A stretch of 64,000 bases of DNA from Candidatus Limosilactobacillus merdigallinarum (GCA_019114515.1 DXFH01000002.1:103266-167265); one strand, 5' to 3'. Numbered from the stretch's first letter, positions 10,775-20,437 are shown. Notes: generated from the letters alone by a model not told the origin. Translations and numbers: made by a program.

Positions 10775-11214
10775 TTTGTGTCCTCACTTTCATTTTCATC
10801 CTGACCAAAAATGTCATTAGGGTCAATTTCCTGATCAGTCTTAGTTGGCGTAATTCCTTGAATGTGGACATTTACTAAACCAACCTTTAAATCAGTCATC
10901 AAGGCAACCTGCTGCTTAATCTTATTTTGAATTTCAGCAGCTACCTGGGGAACATCTTTGCCGTAATCAACATAGACGGCCACATCAAAAGTCAATGAGT
11001 GATCGTCTTCAATTGTTAAGTGAACGCCACGACGATAATCAGAACGTCCTAACATTTCGCCCACGTTATTGGCAAATGTGCCGTGCATGCGGGAAACTCC
11101 ATCCACTTGGCTGGCGGCAATCCCGGCGATAAATTCTAATACTTGCGGCGCAATCTTGATCGAGCCCATGCTCTGGTCTTCATTGCTTAACCGAATTGCT
11201 GTATCTTCTGCCAT
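10771..11214 (-). CDS. Asp23/Gls24 family envelope stress response protein (YqhY-like)
   Basis: GSIKIAPQVLEFIAGIAASQVDGVSRMHG... VDYGKDVPQVAAEIQNKIKQQVALMTDLKVGLVNVHIQGI; GGAGG RBS before ATG at 11214. Confidence 0.92.
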   Translation of the reverse strand: MAEDTAIRLSNEDQSMGSIKIAPQVLEFIAGIAASQVDGVSRMHGTFANNVGEMLGRSDYRRGVHLTIEDDHSLTFDVAVYVDYGKDVPQVAAEIQNKIKQQVALMTDLKVGLVNVHIQGITPTKTDQEIDPNDIFGQDENESEDTK

Positions 11215-11425
11215 TATTTGACCTCCATTGTGGTGGAACGCCACCGATTTTGTATTTGTATTCATTAAACAATATCCATTTCATTTTGCACTAAGCAAGC
11301 ACAAAATGCAACTATCCGTCACCTTATTAACCAAGAAAACCATTAATCACTTTGCATTGCAGCCGCTTTTGCCAATTAATTAGTATTATTGACCACTTAA
11401 TCAATAAGTAATGATCAAATAGTGC

Positions 11426-12499
11426 TTAATCGACAACAACCAGATCTGTTGGCGTATGCGTTAGCTGTTGTGCTGGGCCATGGCCAATCACCAAATCATC
11501 TTCAATGCGAACACCACCCAAACCAGGTACATAAAGTCCCGGCTCGACTGTGATTACCTCATTTGTTTGCAGACGCAGGTGCTTAGCATTAGGGCCATAA
11601 GCTAACGGCATCTCATGAACAGCCAGGCCAATGCCATGGCCCATCCCATGAATGAATCGATCTCCTAAACCAGCCTCTTCAATCACTTGGCGGCCATAAT
11701 GATCTAAGGACGCACCATTAATTCCGGTATGTGCACGTTGGATGACCGCCTTTTGAGCAGCGAGAACCAATCCATACATTTCTTTTAATTCAGGAGCTAC
11801 TTCGCCTATCGCAAACGTCCTGGTCATGTCGGCCGTATAGCCATTGACAAAATAGCCAAAATCGAGAGTCACCAATTCACCCCTTTGAATGGCACGGTTG
11901 GTCACGGTGGCATGAGGCTTGGCGCCATTCTCACCACTGGCAATGATGGTAGGGAAAGAGGCAGCCGTTGCACCATGATCTTTCATCCAAAAGTCCAGCC
12001 GGTTAGCCAATTCACGTTCTGTCATCCCAGGCTTAACGATACTCAACACATAACGATAGCCGCTATCCAGTAGCGCCGCGGCGTTGCTCAACAACTCAAT
12101 TTCATGGATATCCTTAATTTCACGCATCCGTTCAATTAACTGGTGGAAAGGAACCAAGTCGGTGGTCATTAAATTATCTAGTAAGTCATAAAGCGAATAT
12201 GAGATGCCATCTTCAAAACCCAACACATCAATATCCATGCCCTGGCAAATTTTATTCAAGCTGCCATAATAATCACCACTGATCGTTGCCACTACTTCAT
12301 CACTATCGAATTCAGCCAACAATTCAGCATACCGTGCATCCGTAATCAAAATGGCATTTTCTGCAGTTACTAATAAACAGCCATCCCCCGCTGCCAAACT
12401 AAAACCCGTTAGGTAGTAAATATTAAGCGGATCGGTGACTAAAAATGCATCAATATATAATTCAGGAAACCTTTTTTGCAAACGGGAAATTCTGGTCAT
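11426..12499 (-). CDS. pepP: M24 family Xaa-Pro aminopeptidase
   Basis: YYLTGFSLAAGDGCLLVT, VTLDFGYFVNGYTADMTRTFAIG, FIHGMGHGIGLAVHEMP, ITVEPGLYVPGLGGVRIEDD. Confidence 0.9.
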   Translation of the reverse strand: MTRISRLQKRFPELYIDAFLVTDPLNIYYLTGFSLAAGDGCLLVTAENAILITDARYAELLAEFDSDEVVATISGDYYGSLNKICQGMDIDVLGFEDGISYSLYDLLDNLMTTDLVPFHQLIERMREIKDIHEIELLSNAAALLDSGYRYVLSIVKPGMTERELANRLDFWMKDHGATAASFPTIIASGENGAKPHATVTNRAIQRGELVTLDFGYFVNGYTADMTRTFAIGEVAPELKEMYGLVLAAQKAVIQRAHTGINGASLDHYGRQVIEEAGLGDRFIHGMGHGIGLAVHEMPLAYGPNAKHLRLQTNEVITVEPGLYVPGLGGVRIEDDLVIGHGPAQQLTHTPTDLVVVD

Positions 12500-12563
12500 C
12501 ACAACTACCTCACTTGCGTCATTATAGTTTTATTCTATCACTTGCAGATGAGTCATTAGATAC

Positions 12564-12595
12564 AAAAAAAGACCTATGCAAAACACAGGTCTTTT
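12564..12595 (-). terminator. Intrinsic terminator downstream of rpmA
   Basis: minus strand AAAAGACCTGTG-ttttg-CATAGGTCTTTTTTT. Confidence 0.85.
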
Positions 12596-12606
12596 GGTAT
12601 ATCTAG

Positions 12607-12900
12607 TTAGGCTTCTTCAGCTTCAGCAACTGGGTAAACGGAAACCTGACGCTTGCTACGACCAAGGCGTTCGAACTTAACAACACCATCGATCTTTGCA
12701 AACAGGGTGTCATCACCACCACGGCCAACATTGGCACCTGGGTAGATGTGAGTACCACGCTGCCGGTAAATAATTGAGCCGGATGTTACGACAGAACCAT
12801 CAGCCGCCTTAGTACCAAGACGACGACCAGCTGAGTTCCGACCGTTGGCAGTGGAACCGCCCCCTTTGTGGTGGGAGAAGAATTGGAGATCCATAATCAT
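12607..12900 (-). CDS. rpmA: 50S ribosomal protein L27 (with cleavable Firmicutes-type N-terminal extension)
   Basis: [31 protein letters not shown]. Confidence 0.97.
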   Translation of the reverse strand: MIMDLQFFSHHKGGGSTANGRNSAGRRLGTKAADGSVVTSGSIIYRQRGTHIYPGANVGRGGDDTLFAKIDGVVKFERLGRSKRQVSVYPVAEAEEA

Positions 12901-13244
12901 ACTTGTTCACCTCCAGCATGAACTTCATGTATTTTAATAGAAACGAAATCTGGATACTGTTCTTGAATATCCTCCATGGCATTCAAGAAGGTATTCATTA
13001 AAATTTGCGCATCATGGCCAGTAGCAATCTGCGTAACTTGTAAATAGCCGCCTTCAGTGTCATTTTTATCAATTTTAGGTGTTGAATGAACTACCTTGGT
13101 TAATCCATTAACCGTTGAAATTGACAACACAGAGACTGCAGCACAAACAATGTCGTGACCATAATCACCAGCGTCAGCATGACCAGTCAGCTTAAACGCA
13201 ACGGTTTGATGATTGGGAGTTATGGAGAAACTTGCCTTAATCAT
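12897..13244 (-). CDS. prp: Ribosomal-processing cysteine protease Prp
   Basis: [23 protein letters not shown] His/Cys motif; located between rplU and rpmA. Confidence 0.93.
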   Translation of the reverse strand: MIKASFSITPNHQTVAFKLTGHADAGDYGHDIVCAAVSVLSISTVNGLTKVVHSTPKIDKNDTEGGYLQVTQIATGHDAQILMNTFLNAMEDIQEQYPDFVSIKIHEVHAGGEQV

Positions 13245-13253
13245 CTTAAAAAC

Positions 13254-13562
13254 TTAGGCGTTGATCTTGTCAACAGTCAGCTTAGTGTATGGCTGACGGT
13301 GACCTTGCTTAGTGTGGGTGTGCTTCTTTGGCTTGTACTTGAAGGTAACAACCTTCCTGTCCTTACCCTGCTTTTCAACAGTAGCTTCAACTGAAGCACC
13401 ATCAACATAAGGTTGACCGATCTTAACGTCGTCACCACCAACAAAGACAACTTTGTCGAAGGTTACCTTGTCGCCAGCCTTAACGTCCAGCTTTTCAACA
13501 AAGATAGACTTGCCAGCTTCAACCTTGTATTGCTTACCACCGGTAACAATAATTGCGTACAT
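13254..13562 (-). CDS. rplU: 50S ribosomal protein L21
   Basis: [38 protein letters not shown]. Confidence 0.97.
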   Translation of the reverse strand: MYAIIVTGGKQYKVEAGKSIFVEKLDVKAGDKVTFDKVVFVGGDDVKIGQPYVDGASVEATVEKQGKDRKVVTFKYKPKKHTHTKQGHRQPYTKLTVDKINA

Positions 13563-13650
13563 CTTGTGCACCTCCTTAAATCTCAGACTCGCCGAGACAA
13601 GCAGCAAAGCTTTTAACTTGTCGTCGTGCGGTTGTAGTTGTTGGTTCACA
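13563..13650 (-). promoter_or_regulatory. Putative ribosomal protein L21 leader
   Basis: GC-rich structured-looking 5'UTR directly upstream of rplU ending in AAGGAGGTGCACAAG-ATG; Firmicutes rplU operons commonly carry an L21 leader in this position. Confidence 0.5.
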
Positions 13651-13697
13651 AATACAACGTTTGTATATTACCAATAAATGTGACCAACGTCAAGGCA

Positions 13698-14339
13698 TTA
13701 CAGCTTTATTTGTGGATTAACATTGTAGTCAAAAAATGAAGTTAAGAGCAGCTTATCACCACTGTAAGTATTAAGCATTTTGGCTACACTACTAGTCATG
13801 TAACGAGAAGTGTAAATCAGGCCATTATTCAACCATTGAGCAATTAAGCCCAGCAAAGCGGACGTCATAAATGCCACTTGTACCTTAATTGGTACATCAA
13901 GTTCATCTAATTCATCATGCATTGTCTTGCCATATTTCAGCATCTCATCAGAAAGGCGTGCATAGAATTGACGGTAAAAGTCGTTATTCTGTGTCCGATC
14001 AAGCAAAATGGTGAAGATATCCGAATTCTTTTCAATGTAGTCAAAGGCACGATTCAAAGAAAAGACCTTTACCGGTTCCGCAATATGATCAACATCGTTA
14101 TTAATCATAACGTTGTCGAACAATTCATCAATAATTTCCTGCATGGCACGACTAATGAAATCATGCTTATCCTTATAATGAAGATAAAAAGTACCACGGG
14201 TAATGTGCGCAGTTTCAGTAATCTTTTGCACACTAATATCATCCAGCTTCTCACTTTGCATTAAAAAGACTAAAGCATGCCGCAAGTTCAAACGGGTTTT
14301 GACCACTCGAGGATCTAATTTGCTACTATTACTCATCAT
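13698..14339 (-). CDS. TetR/AcrR family transcriptional regulator
   Basis: KTRLNLRHALVFLMQSEKLDDISVQKITETAHITRGTFYLHYKDKHDFI HTH; YfiR/TetR-C-like C-terminus. Confidence 0.88.
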   Translation of the reverse strand: MMSNSSKLDPRVVKTRLNLRHALVFLMQSEKLDDISVQKITETAHITRGTFYLHYKDKHDFISRAMQEIIDELFDNVMINNDVDHIAEPVKVFSLNRAFDYIEKNSDIFTILLDRTQNNDFYRQFYARLSDEMLKYGKTMHDELDELDVPIKVQVAFMTSALLGLIAQWLNNGLIYTSRYMTSSVAKMLNTYSGDKLLLTSFFDYNVNPQIKL

Positions 14340-14507
14340 ATAGAACTCCATTCTCATTCTATTAATTAAGCCTTTATCAATGAACATTGTAGGCTAAGAA
14401 AGCGCATTGGTCAAAAGAAAAGTAAACATTTTGAAAACGCATATCTAATAGTGCTTATTAATAGTACTTGACTGAAAAATTAAGGGATTATAACATATTA
14501 AGTGTTT

Positions 14508-14581
14508 GGGAGGATAGCTCAATTGGATAGAGCATTGGTCTTCTAAACCAAAGGTTGTGGGTTCGATTCCCACTCTTCTCA
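14508..14581 (+). tRNA. tRNA-Arg (anticodon TCT)
   Basis: GGGAGGATAGCTCAATTGGATAGAGCATTGGTCTTCTAAACCAAAGGTTGTGGGTTCGATTCCCACTCTTCTCA folds as a cloverleaf; anticodon loop gTCTTCTAAac. Confidence 0.93.
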
Positions 14582-14594
14582 TTTAACGGGCGGT

Positions 14595-14634
14595 AAAGAT
14601 GCTTGATATATCAACATCTTTCCGTCTTTTTGTT
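14595..14634 (+). terminator. Hairpin/T-run downstream of tRNA-Arg
   Basis: AAAGATG-cttgatatatcaa-CATCTTTccgtctttttg. Confidence 0.55.
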
Positions 14635-14948
14635 TAGCTAGTCCGCCACTAAGTCCGCTTTCTTCTCCCACCAGTAAATAAGTAAACACTTCTTAACACT
14701 AAAAAATCAGCCTCGAGTATTATACAAAAACCCGGTGAATTATTCAGCAAAAATCTATATAAATTTTAGAAAATAAATAAATTAATCAAAACACTTTTAA
14801 TACCTGATGTTAAAGGGGTTTACTAGTCATACGACGCCATTTTAAAAGAAAGTATTAAGTTTGAATATCTTTTGTTACAAAAGCGTTGCATTTCTGCAAT
14901 ATTTTAGCAATAATACTATATAGACAATGCTTTTGTGGAGGTGTAGCA

Positions 14949-15083
14949 ATGTTACCATTCTTTATTATTGTGTTGATTCTTTCTTTGTCTGTAGTTGCTC
15001 AAGTGAAGTATGGTACGAAAGTGCCATCCTCCACCAGCCGGATTGGCAAGCATGCTATGGAATCTAGCCGTCGAAAAGCATAG
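14949..15083 (+). CDS. Small (44 aa) single-pass membrane protein of unknown function
   Basis: GGAGGTG RBS then MLPFFIIVLILSLSVVAQVKYGTKVPSSTSRIGKHAMESSRRKA; followed by a strong terminator. Confidence 0.65.
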   Translation: MLPFFIIVLILSLSVVAQVKYGTKVPSSTSRIGKHAMESSRRKA

Positions 15084-15111
15084 CCTGATATTTCTTTTAT
15101 CTTATCAACCT

Positions 15112-15145
15112 AAAAAGATGCTGCATTCTATGCAGCATCTTTTTT
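15112..15145 (+). terminator. Intrinsic terminator
   Basis: AAAAAGATGCTGCAT-tct-ATGCAGCATCTTTTTT. Confidence 0.92.
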
Positions 15146-15170
15146 GTCTTATCTTATTTAAATAAATCAA

Positions 15171-15204
15171 TGACTCATGCGTCACTTCCGTCACACATGA
15201 GTCA
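15171..15204 (-). terminator. Perfect 9-bp inverted repeat downstream of the 171-aa ORF, probable terminator
   Basis: TGACTCATG-cgtcacttccgtcaca-CATGAGTCA; minus strand followed by TTGATTTATTT. Confidence 0.5.
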
Positions 15205-15218
15205 TCTGGTTTAAAATA

Positions 15219-15734
15219 CTATTCTCCTAATAAAGAACTGACCAATTGATCATGGGCTTGCATAATTTCGTTTTCCTCAAGTTGCAAATCAACCAGTCCC
15301 CACTTTAAGAAGAGATGCCAGGCATGGCGATAATAATCTTGCTGGTGAGTTGTGTAAGCTGAAAACATAAACTGCTTAATGGCCAAATATTGTTGGTCGG
15401 CAACGGTCGCTTTGTCGGCAGGATCCGCTGCTATTATCCGTTGAAAAGCATCCTTATCCATAACAACTAAATGGGTCCACTGCTTCCGGGCACTGAAAAT
15501 CAACATCCACTGCATAGCAACAGTATATGCCTGCAACAGTTCTGTGTGAGTTAATGCTTGATGCTTAACCAGCCCATAATCAAATTGTGCTTGATAACAG
15601 CTTGCTAAAGACTGATCGAGCCGCACCATAATCTCTCGCAAATGGCCTTCAGGACCTAGTAAAAGATCACGCTTATCGATTAACTGATTATCTAAATAAA
15701 TTGCATCTTGCAGCAGCTTAGTAATGTCTAGCAT
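15219..15734 (-). CDS. Hypothetical protein (171 aa), third gene of an uncharacterised operon
   Basis: Intact ORF 12 nt downstream of the preceding gene; no recognised domain. Confidence 0.75.
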   Translation of the reverse strand: MLDITKLLQDAIYLDNQLIDKRDLLLGPEGHLREIMVRLDQSLASCYQAQFDYGLVKHQALTHTELLQAYTVAMQWMLIFSARKQWTHLVVMDKDAFQRIIAADPADKATVADQQYLAIKQFMFSAYTTHQQDYYRHAWHLFLKWGLVDLQLEENEIMQAHDQLVSSLLGE

Positions 15735-15746
15735 TCAATCACTCCA

Positions 15747-16682
15747 TTATTCAGCAAAAATCAACGGATCAGAACGAACGGCCAAGGCCTCCCGATTGTC
15801 CAGGTACCAATCCCGAATCATCTTGTAGTGCAATAAAACATCAAAGAAGGAAACTTCCTCGTCGTTATCAACCACGCGGAATGCCCACTGGCGGCTGTAA
15901 TCGTCCGGATCGAATCCTAATTCAATATGTACTTCCCGATCTAGTTGCAAAGAGGCACCATTATTGTGTGGCAAGTTCAATAACCGGTAATCGGAATCAG
16001 CCGTTTCCACAAAGAGTTTATCAATCACTTGTAGGTCTAATTCTGGTTGCGATAGGCGAGCTAAGAAGTCATTAGCCGTTTCCAAGATGCCCAGATCAAT
16101 CTGGAATTTCAGCTGATCCTTCAGTATATGAGCAAAACTGATTAACGGTTTGATGGCGGCTGCCAGATCCAGATCACTGTAATGATCAATTTCCCGCACG
16201 ATAAAGAAGTTTACTAAGGCACGGTTGCTAAAACGTAATGCCGTCTTTTCCAAATTAAGATAGAAAAGTGGTTCATGATTTTCTTGTTCCGTGAAAAAGG
16301 CGCCACCTTGTTTATCATCTAATTCAAACTTAAAAGTAATCTTGTCGCCAAAGTTAGCTAATTGTAATGCCAGCGAATGGTCTTCATTTTCATGCAGACT
16401 AACACCCTCAACCTGGTTCAGCTGCAATAAACGATACATAAACAGCAGGTAATAATCAGCCGTTTCATAATGCTGGGGGAATTTAACAAAAGCGTTCGTT
16501 AAATCAATGGCATCCAACTGCTTCATTGCATCCAACAGGTCACTGGATTGTTCAGTGGAAGCAAGCTGGTTAAGCAAAGCAACGTACTTTTCACCTACAG
16601 TCAGGCCTTCCTTAATGGAGTTACTCAGCGCTAAAACTTTACTGCTGGTGTTGGTGGTAACTTTTTCCTCAGTCATGGTCAC
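15747..16682 (-). CDS. Hypothetical protein (311 aa), second gene of an uncharacterised operon
   Basis: Intact ORF overlapping the end of the upstream ORF by 14 nt; no recognised domain. Confidence 0.78.
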   Translation of the reverse strand: MTMTEEKVTTNTSSKVLALSNSIKEGLTVGEKYVALLNQLASTEQSSDLLDAMKQLDAIDLTNAFVKFPQHYETADYYLLFMYRLLQLNQVEGVSLHENEDHSLALQLANFGDKITFKFELDDKQGGAFFTEQENHEPLFYLNLEKTALRFSNRALVNFFIVREIDHYSDLDLAAAIKPLISFAHILKDQLKFQIDLGILETANDFLARLSQPELDLQVIDKLFVETADSDYRLLNLPHNNGASLQLDREVHIELGFDPDDYSRQWAFRVVDNDEEVSFFDVLLHYKMIRDWYLDNREALAVRSDPLIFAE

Positions 16683-17583
16683 TCACCTGCTTTTCATCAT
16701 CATTTTTAGCATGCTGATTGTCTGAATTACCCTTTTCGAGGCTCTTTAGGTAGTTGGCATACAAGTTGCGATTGGCCAGTGCAAAATCTTCAAAGCTGCC
16801 AAAAACATCCGTAATGCTCTTCTGTTCATAACTCAAGATGGTATTTTCTTTGGACAGTTCCAGTACTGCCTGGTTGTTTTTCCTAATGTTAACCGCCGCA
16901 TTCCGGGCTTCTTCGTCTTGATCCTCTAGTTGACTGATTTGGTCCTTAATATCTTCACGGGTTTCCCGGTTTTTAGCTGATTCAAACAAGCCACCACGAT
17001 TAGAAGCATCTTTCAGCTCGCTCTGCAATTGTGCTCGTTTTTGGCTCCGCTCTTCAGTAGAATCAATCAGGGCCTGCAAGTGGTCATTTGCGGATGACAA
17101 GTCTTCAATTCGCTTACTGTTGTAGCGTTTACCATGACTGGCCAATTCAAATGAATCTTGCAGTTTCTTGTATTCTTTTTGGTCGAATACAAAACGGATA
17201 TTCAAAACATCCAATTCACCAAATTGCCGCCGATCCCACCAATTACCAAAGTAAATGCGGTAATGGCCGGTTTGGTACTCTTCATAGTAGAAGAATGGGT
17301 ATGCCTTACCCAAATATTTAATGAGCTTGCTGCTCAAATAACTCGATAATTGGTCAGCTAAATTATCCACCAAGTTCATTACTGACGAATCATTACCCTG
17401 TTGCTCACGGTGTTCAATCTCGGCCGCGTACCGCTGGTTGTCGAGTAAACGATAGATTTGGCGATCATCATGATCTTTTAATGCAGCCATTAATTGTTGC
17501 AGGTAATCAATTTTTTTAGCAATCTGCTGGTTAATGGATTCGCTGATTTCAAGCGCACCATGCCGTTTTTCTTCACTTGCCAT
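16669..17583 (-). CDS. Hypothetical protein (304 aa) with central coiled-coil-like charged region
   Basis: Intact ORF; EERSQKRAQLQSELKDASNRGGLFESAKNRETREDIKDQISQLEDQDEEARNAA charged heptad-like segment. Confidence 0.78.
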   Translation of the reverse strand: MASEEKRHGALEISESINQQIAKKIDYLQQLMAALKDHDDRQIYRLLDNQRYAAEIEHREQQGNDSSVMNLVDNLADQLSSYLSSKLIKYLGKAYPFFYYEEYQTGHYRIYFGNWWDRRQFGELDVLNIRFVFDQKEYKKLQDSFELASHGKRYNSKRIEDLSSANDHLQALIDSTEERSQKRAQLQSELKDASNRGGLFESAKNRETREDIKDQISQLEDQDEEARNAAVNIRKNNQAVLELSKENTILSYEQKSITDVFGSFEDFALANRNLYANYLKSLEKGNSDNQHAKNDDEKQVSDHD

Positions 17584-17787
17584 GGACCATGTCTCCTTAA
17601 TAATTCAAAGTCATACACGTTTATTTTAACCAGAATTATATTAGAATTAAAGACGATATGCGTAGGATATATGTCTTTTTTTTACATTTAAAGCCGCACT
17701 GTTGCATTTATTTTGTTCGGAAGTATAATTAAATATAGCTAGTTTAGTTAGGATAACTAGCCGCATTCTGGAAAGAGGCGAATTATT

Positions 17788-17913
17788 ATGGCTTTAGGTA
17801 AGCAGGAACGTAAGGAAATGGCTCGTAAGGCTATGGAAAAACGTGGTAACAAAAAGCCGGATGGCTCTGGCTTCGCTAAGATTGACGCAGATGCCGAGAA
17901 ATTAGAAAACTAA
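17788..17913 (+). CDS. Small (41 aa) charged protein of unknown function
   Basis: GAGGCG RBS, MALGKQERKEMARKAMEKRGNKKPDGSGFAKIDADAEKLEN, followed by a strong terminator. Confidence 0.65.
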   Translation: MALGKQERKEMARKAMEKRGNKKPDGSGFAKIDADAEKLEN

Positions 17914-17930
17914 TTCCTTCTGACAGAATC

Positions 17931-17964
17931 AAAAAGCTGCTGTGATGATCACAGCAGCTTTTTT
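17931..17964 (+). terminator. Intrinsic terminator
   Basis: AAAAAGCTGCTGTGA-tga-TCACAGCAGCTTTTTT. Confidence 0.92.
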
Positions 17965-17972
17965 GTTTACGA

Positions 17973-18005
17973 AAAAATGCCTGGCAATCATTGCCAGGCA
18001 TTTCT
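17973..18005 (-). terminator. Intrinsic terminator downstream of glnA
   Basis: minus strand AAATGCCTGGCAATGATTGCCAGGCATTTTTTC. Confidence 0.85.
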
Positions 18006-18025
18006 TCAGTCATCATGTGTTGAAT

Positions 18026-19363
18026 TTAGTAGGACATGTATTTCTTAGTTTCCCAACTAGAAACATTGAGGCGGTAAGAATCGTATTCACGTGTCTTTGC
18101 TTCATAGAAGTTCTTGTAAAGGTGTTCGCCTAATGAATCCTTGACTACTTCATCAGTTGCTAAACTCTCCAAAGCGTTATGCAAAGTATCAGGCAAGTCA
18201 ACAATGCCTTTCGACTTACGTTCGGCAGGAGTCATCTGGTAGATGTTTTCGGAAACTTCCGGAGCTGGCGTCATCTTGTTTTCAATCCCATCTAAGCCAG
18301 CACCTAAGACTGCTGCAATTGCTAAGTACGGGTTAGCCGCCGGGTCAACCGAACGCAATTCAAGACGGGTGCCAACGCCACGGTCACCTGGTATCCGAAC
18401 TAGTGGTGAACGGTTAGAAGCGGACCAAGCAACGTAGACTGGTGCTTCATAACCAGGTACTAAACGCTTGTATGAGTTAACCAGCGGGTTGCAGATCGCA
18501 GTCAAGCTACGCACATGCTTCAACAAACCTGCTAAGAAGTGATAAGCCATGTCTGACAGCTTCAAATCACCCTTGGGATCATAGAAAGTGTTGCCGTTAT
18601 TATCGAATAAGGACATGTTCAAGTGCATACCGGACCCGTTAACGCCAGACAATGGCTTAGGCATGAAGGTGGCGAACAAGCCATGCCGCTTAGCAATCGC
18701 CTTAACGACCATCTTAAAGGTCTGAATATTATCAGCGGCCTCTAATGCATCCGCGTACTTAAAGTCAACTTCATGTTGGCCAGGAGCAACTTCATGATGG
18801 GCAGCCTCAACCGAGAAGCCCATCTTTTCTAGGTTTAAAACAATGTCACGACGGCACTCTTCACCAAGGTCCAATGGTTCCATGTCAAAGTAATTCTCTT
18901 GGTCATTAACCTCCATTGTTGGCTGACCATTTTCATCGGTCTTAAAGAGGAAGAATTCGGGTTCTGGACCAATGTTGAAGCTCTTAAAGCCATCAGCATG
19001 CATCTTGTCAACGACCCGCTGCAAGTTGTTCCGCGGATCACCAGCAAATGGCTTGCCATCAATGGTGTGGACACTGCAGATCACCCGGGCAACCTTCCCG
19101 TGTTCTTCACCCCATGGAAATACCAGCCAAGTCGACATGTCAGGATAAAGGTACATGTCACTTTCTTCAATCCGCACAAAACCATCGATGGAAGAACCAT
19201 CAAACATAATCTTGTTATCCAGCAGCTTATCTAGTTGACTGATTGGCAAGTCAACACTCTTGCTGACCCCCAATAAATCAGTAAACATTAACCGCAGAAA
19301 ATGAACGTTAGAGTCCTTTACCAATTGGTGAACTTCTTCTTTAGTGTATACATGTTTAGCCAT
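18026..19363 (-). CDS. glnA: Glutamine synthetase, type I
   Basis: [63 protein letters not shown]. Confidence 0.97.
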   Translation of the reverse strand: MAKHVYTKEEVHQLVKDSNVHFLRLMFTDLLGVSKSVDLPISQLDKLLDNKIMFDGSSIDGFVRIEESDMYLYPDMSTWLVFPWGEEHGKVARVICSVHTIDGKPFAGDPRNNLQRVVDKMHADGFKSFNIGPEPEFFLFKTDENGQPTMEVNDQENYFDMEPLDLGEECRRDIVLNLEKMGFSVEAAHHEVAPGQHEVDFKYADALEAADNIQTFKMVVKAIAKRHGLFATFMPKPLSGVNGSGMHLNMSLFDNNGNTFYDPKGDLKLSDMAYHFLAGLLKHVRSLTAICNPLVNSYKRLVPGYEAPVYVAWSASNRSPLVRIPGDRGVGTRLELRSVDPAANPYLAIAAVLGAGLDGIENKMTPAPEVSENIYQMTPAERKSKGIVDLPDTLHNALESLATDEVVKDSLGEHLYKNFYEAKTREYDSYRLNVSSWETKKYMSY

Positions 19364-19396
19364 AATACAGGTCCTTTCTCAATCTCAATCACTGTT

Positions 19397-19420
19397 ATAC
19401 CAATTCCTTAAATTGGTTAT
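19397..19420. promoter_or_regulatory. Inverted repeat in glnA upstream region, candidate operator
   Basis: ATACCAATT-CCTTA-AATTGGTTAT. Confidence 0.45.
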
Positions 19421-19483
19421 TACCTTAGTCGATACCTGAGCTAAAGTCAATCTATACGACAAAGACCTGGAAATCTGTTCTAT

Positions 19484-20437
19484 TTAATCAACTTTCCTTT
19501 CTTTTTTTAACCAAGCTTCAATTTCCTCTTCAATTTCTTCAGTGCGGTTTTTGCCAGTAACTAAATCAAACCAATGCGTGTTTAGGTGATGCCTAAACCA
19601 GGTTAACTGCCGTTTGGCATAGTGACGTGAGTCCTGTTTGATTTTTTCGACACATGCAGCTAATGACTGCTGACCCGCAAAATAAGGAACCAATTCACGA
19701 TAGCCGATCCCCTTCCCGGCAGGCAATTCCAGTCCTCCTTGCCCATAGAGCCACTGAGCTTCATCGAGCAGGCCCTTTTTCATCATCAAATCTACCCGTT
19801 GATTAATCCGCTGGTAAAGCAACTTACGATCCGTAGTCAAGCCAATGGTCAAATAATCATAAACCGGTTTTGGCTTCTCCTGTTTTGAAAATAGCTTCCC
19901 GGTTTTCTCAATGACTTCCAAGGCCCGGATACTGCGCCGAATATTGTTAACCGGAATTTTACCAGCAGCTTTGGGATCAATACCATTAAGATGATGCCAC
20001 ACAAATGCTGGCCCTTTTTCCAGCGCTACTTGCTGCCAGTGCTCACGAATCATCTGTGATTTTTGGTCATAGTTGTCTGCTCCCAGACTTAAATTTTCTA
20101 CCAGTCCCTGCAAATAAAAGCCGGTACCGCCGACAACCAAGGGCAAATGACCATGCCTTGTGATTGTATCGATGGCCTGACTGGCCTGCTGCTTAAAATC
20201 GGCTACTGTATAGCGTTGATCAACATCGGCTACGTCAATTAAATGATGGGGCACACCTGCCATTTCCTCCGGTGTCACTTTCGCCGTCCCAATATCTAAT
20301 TTACGATAAACCTGCATTGAATCCCCAGAAATAACCTCCCCATTCAATGCTTTTGCTAGGGAAATCGATAAATCTGTCTTACCAACTGCTGTGGGGCCGA
20401 CAATCAATAAAATTTTTTTCAAAGTTCTTATCCTCAC
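19484..20437 (-). CDS. miaA: tRNA dimethylallyltransferase
   Basis: ILLIVGPTAVGKTDLSISLAKALNGEVISGDSMQVYRKLDIGTAKV. Confidence 0.97.
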   Translation of the reverse strand: MRIRTLKKILLIVGPTAVGKTDLSISLAKALNGEVISGDSMQVYRKLDIGTAKVTPEEMAGVPHHLIDVADVDQRYTVADFKQQASQAIDTITRHGHLPLVVGGTGFYLQGLVENLSLGADNYDQKSQMIREHWQQVALEKGPAFVWHHLNGIDPKAAGKIPVNNIRRSIRALEVIEKTGKLFSKQEKPKPVYDYLTIGLTTDRKLLYQRINQRVDLMMKKGLLDEAQWLYGQGGLELPAGKGIGYRELVPYFAGQQSLAACVEKIKQDSRHYAKRQLTWFRHHLNTHWFDLVTGKNRTEEIEEEIEAWLKKERKVD

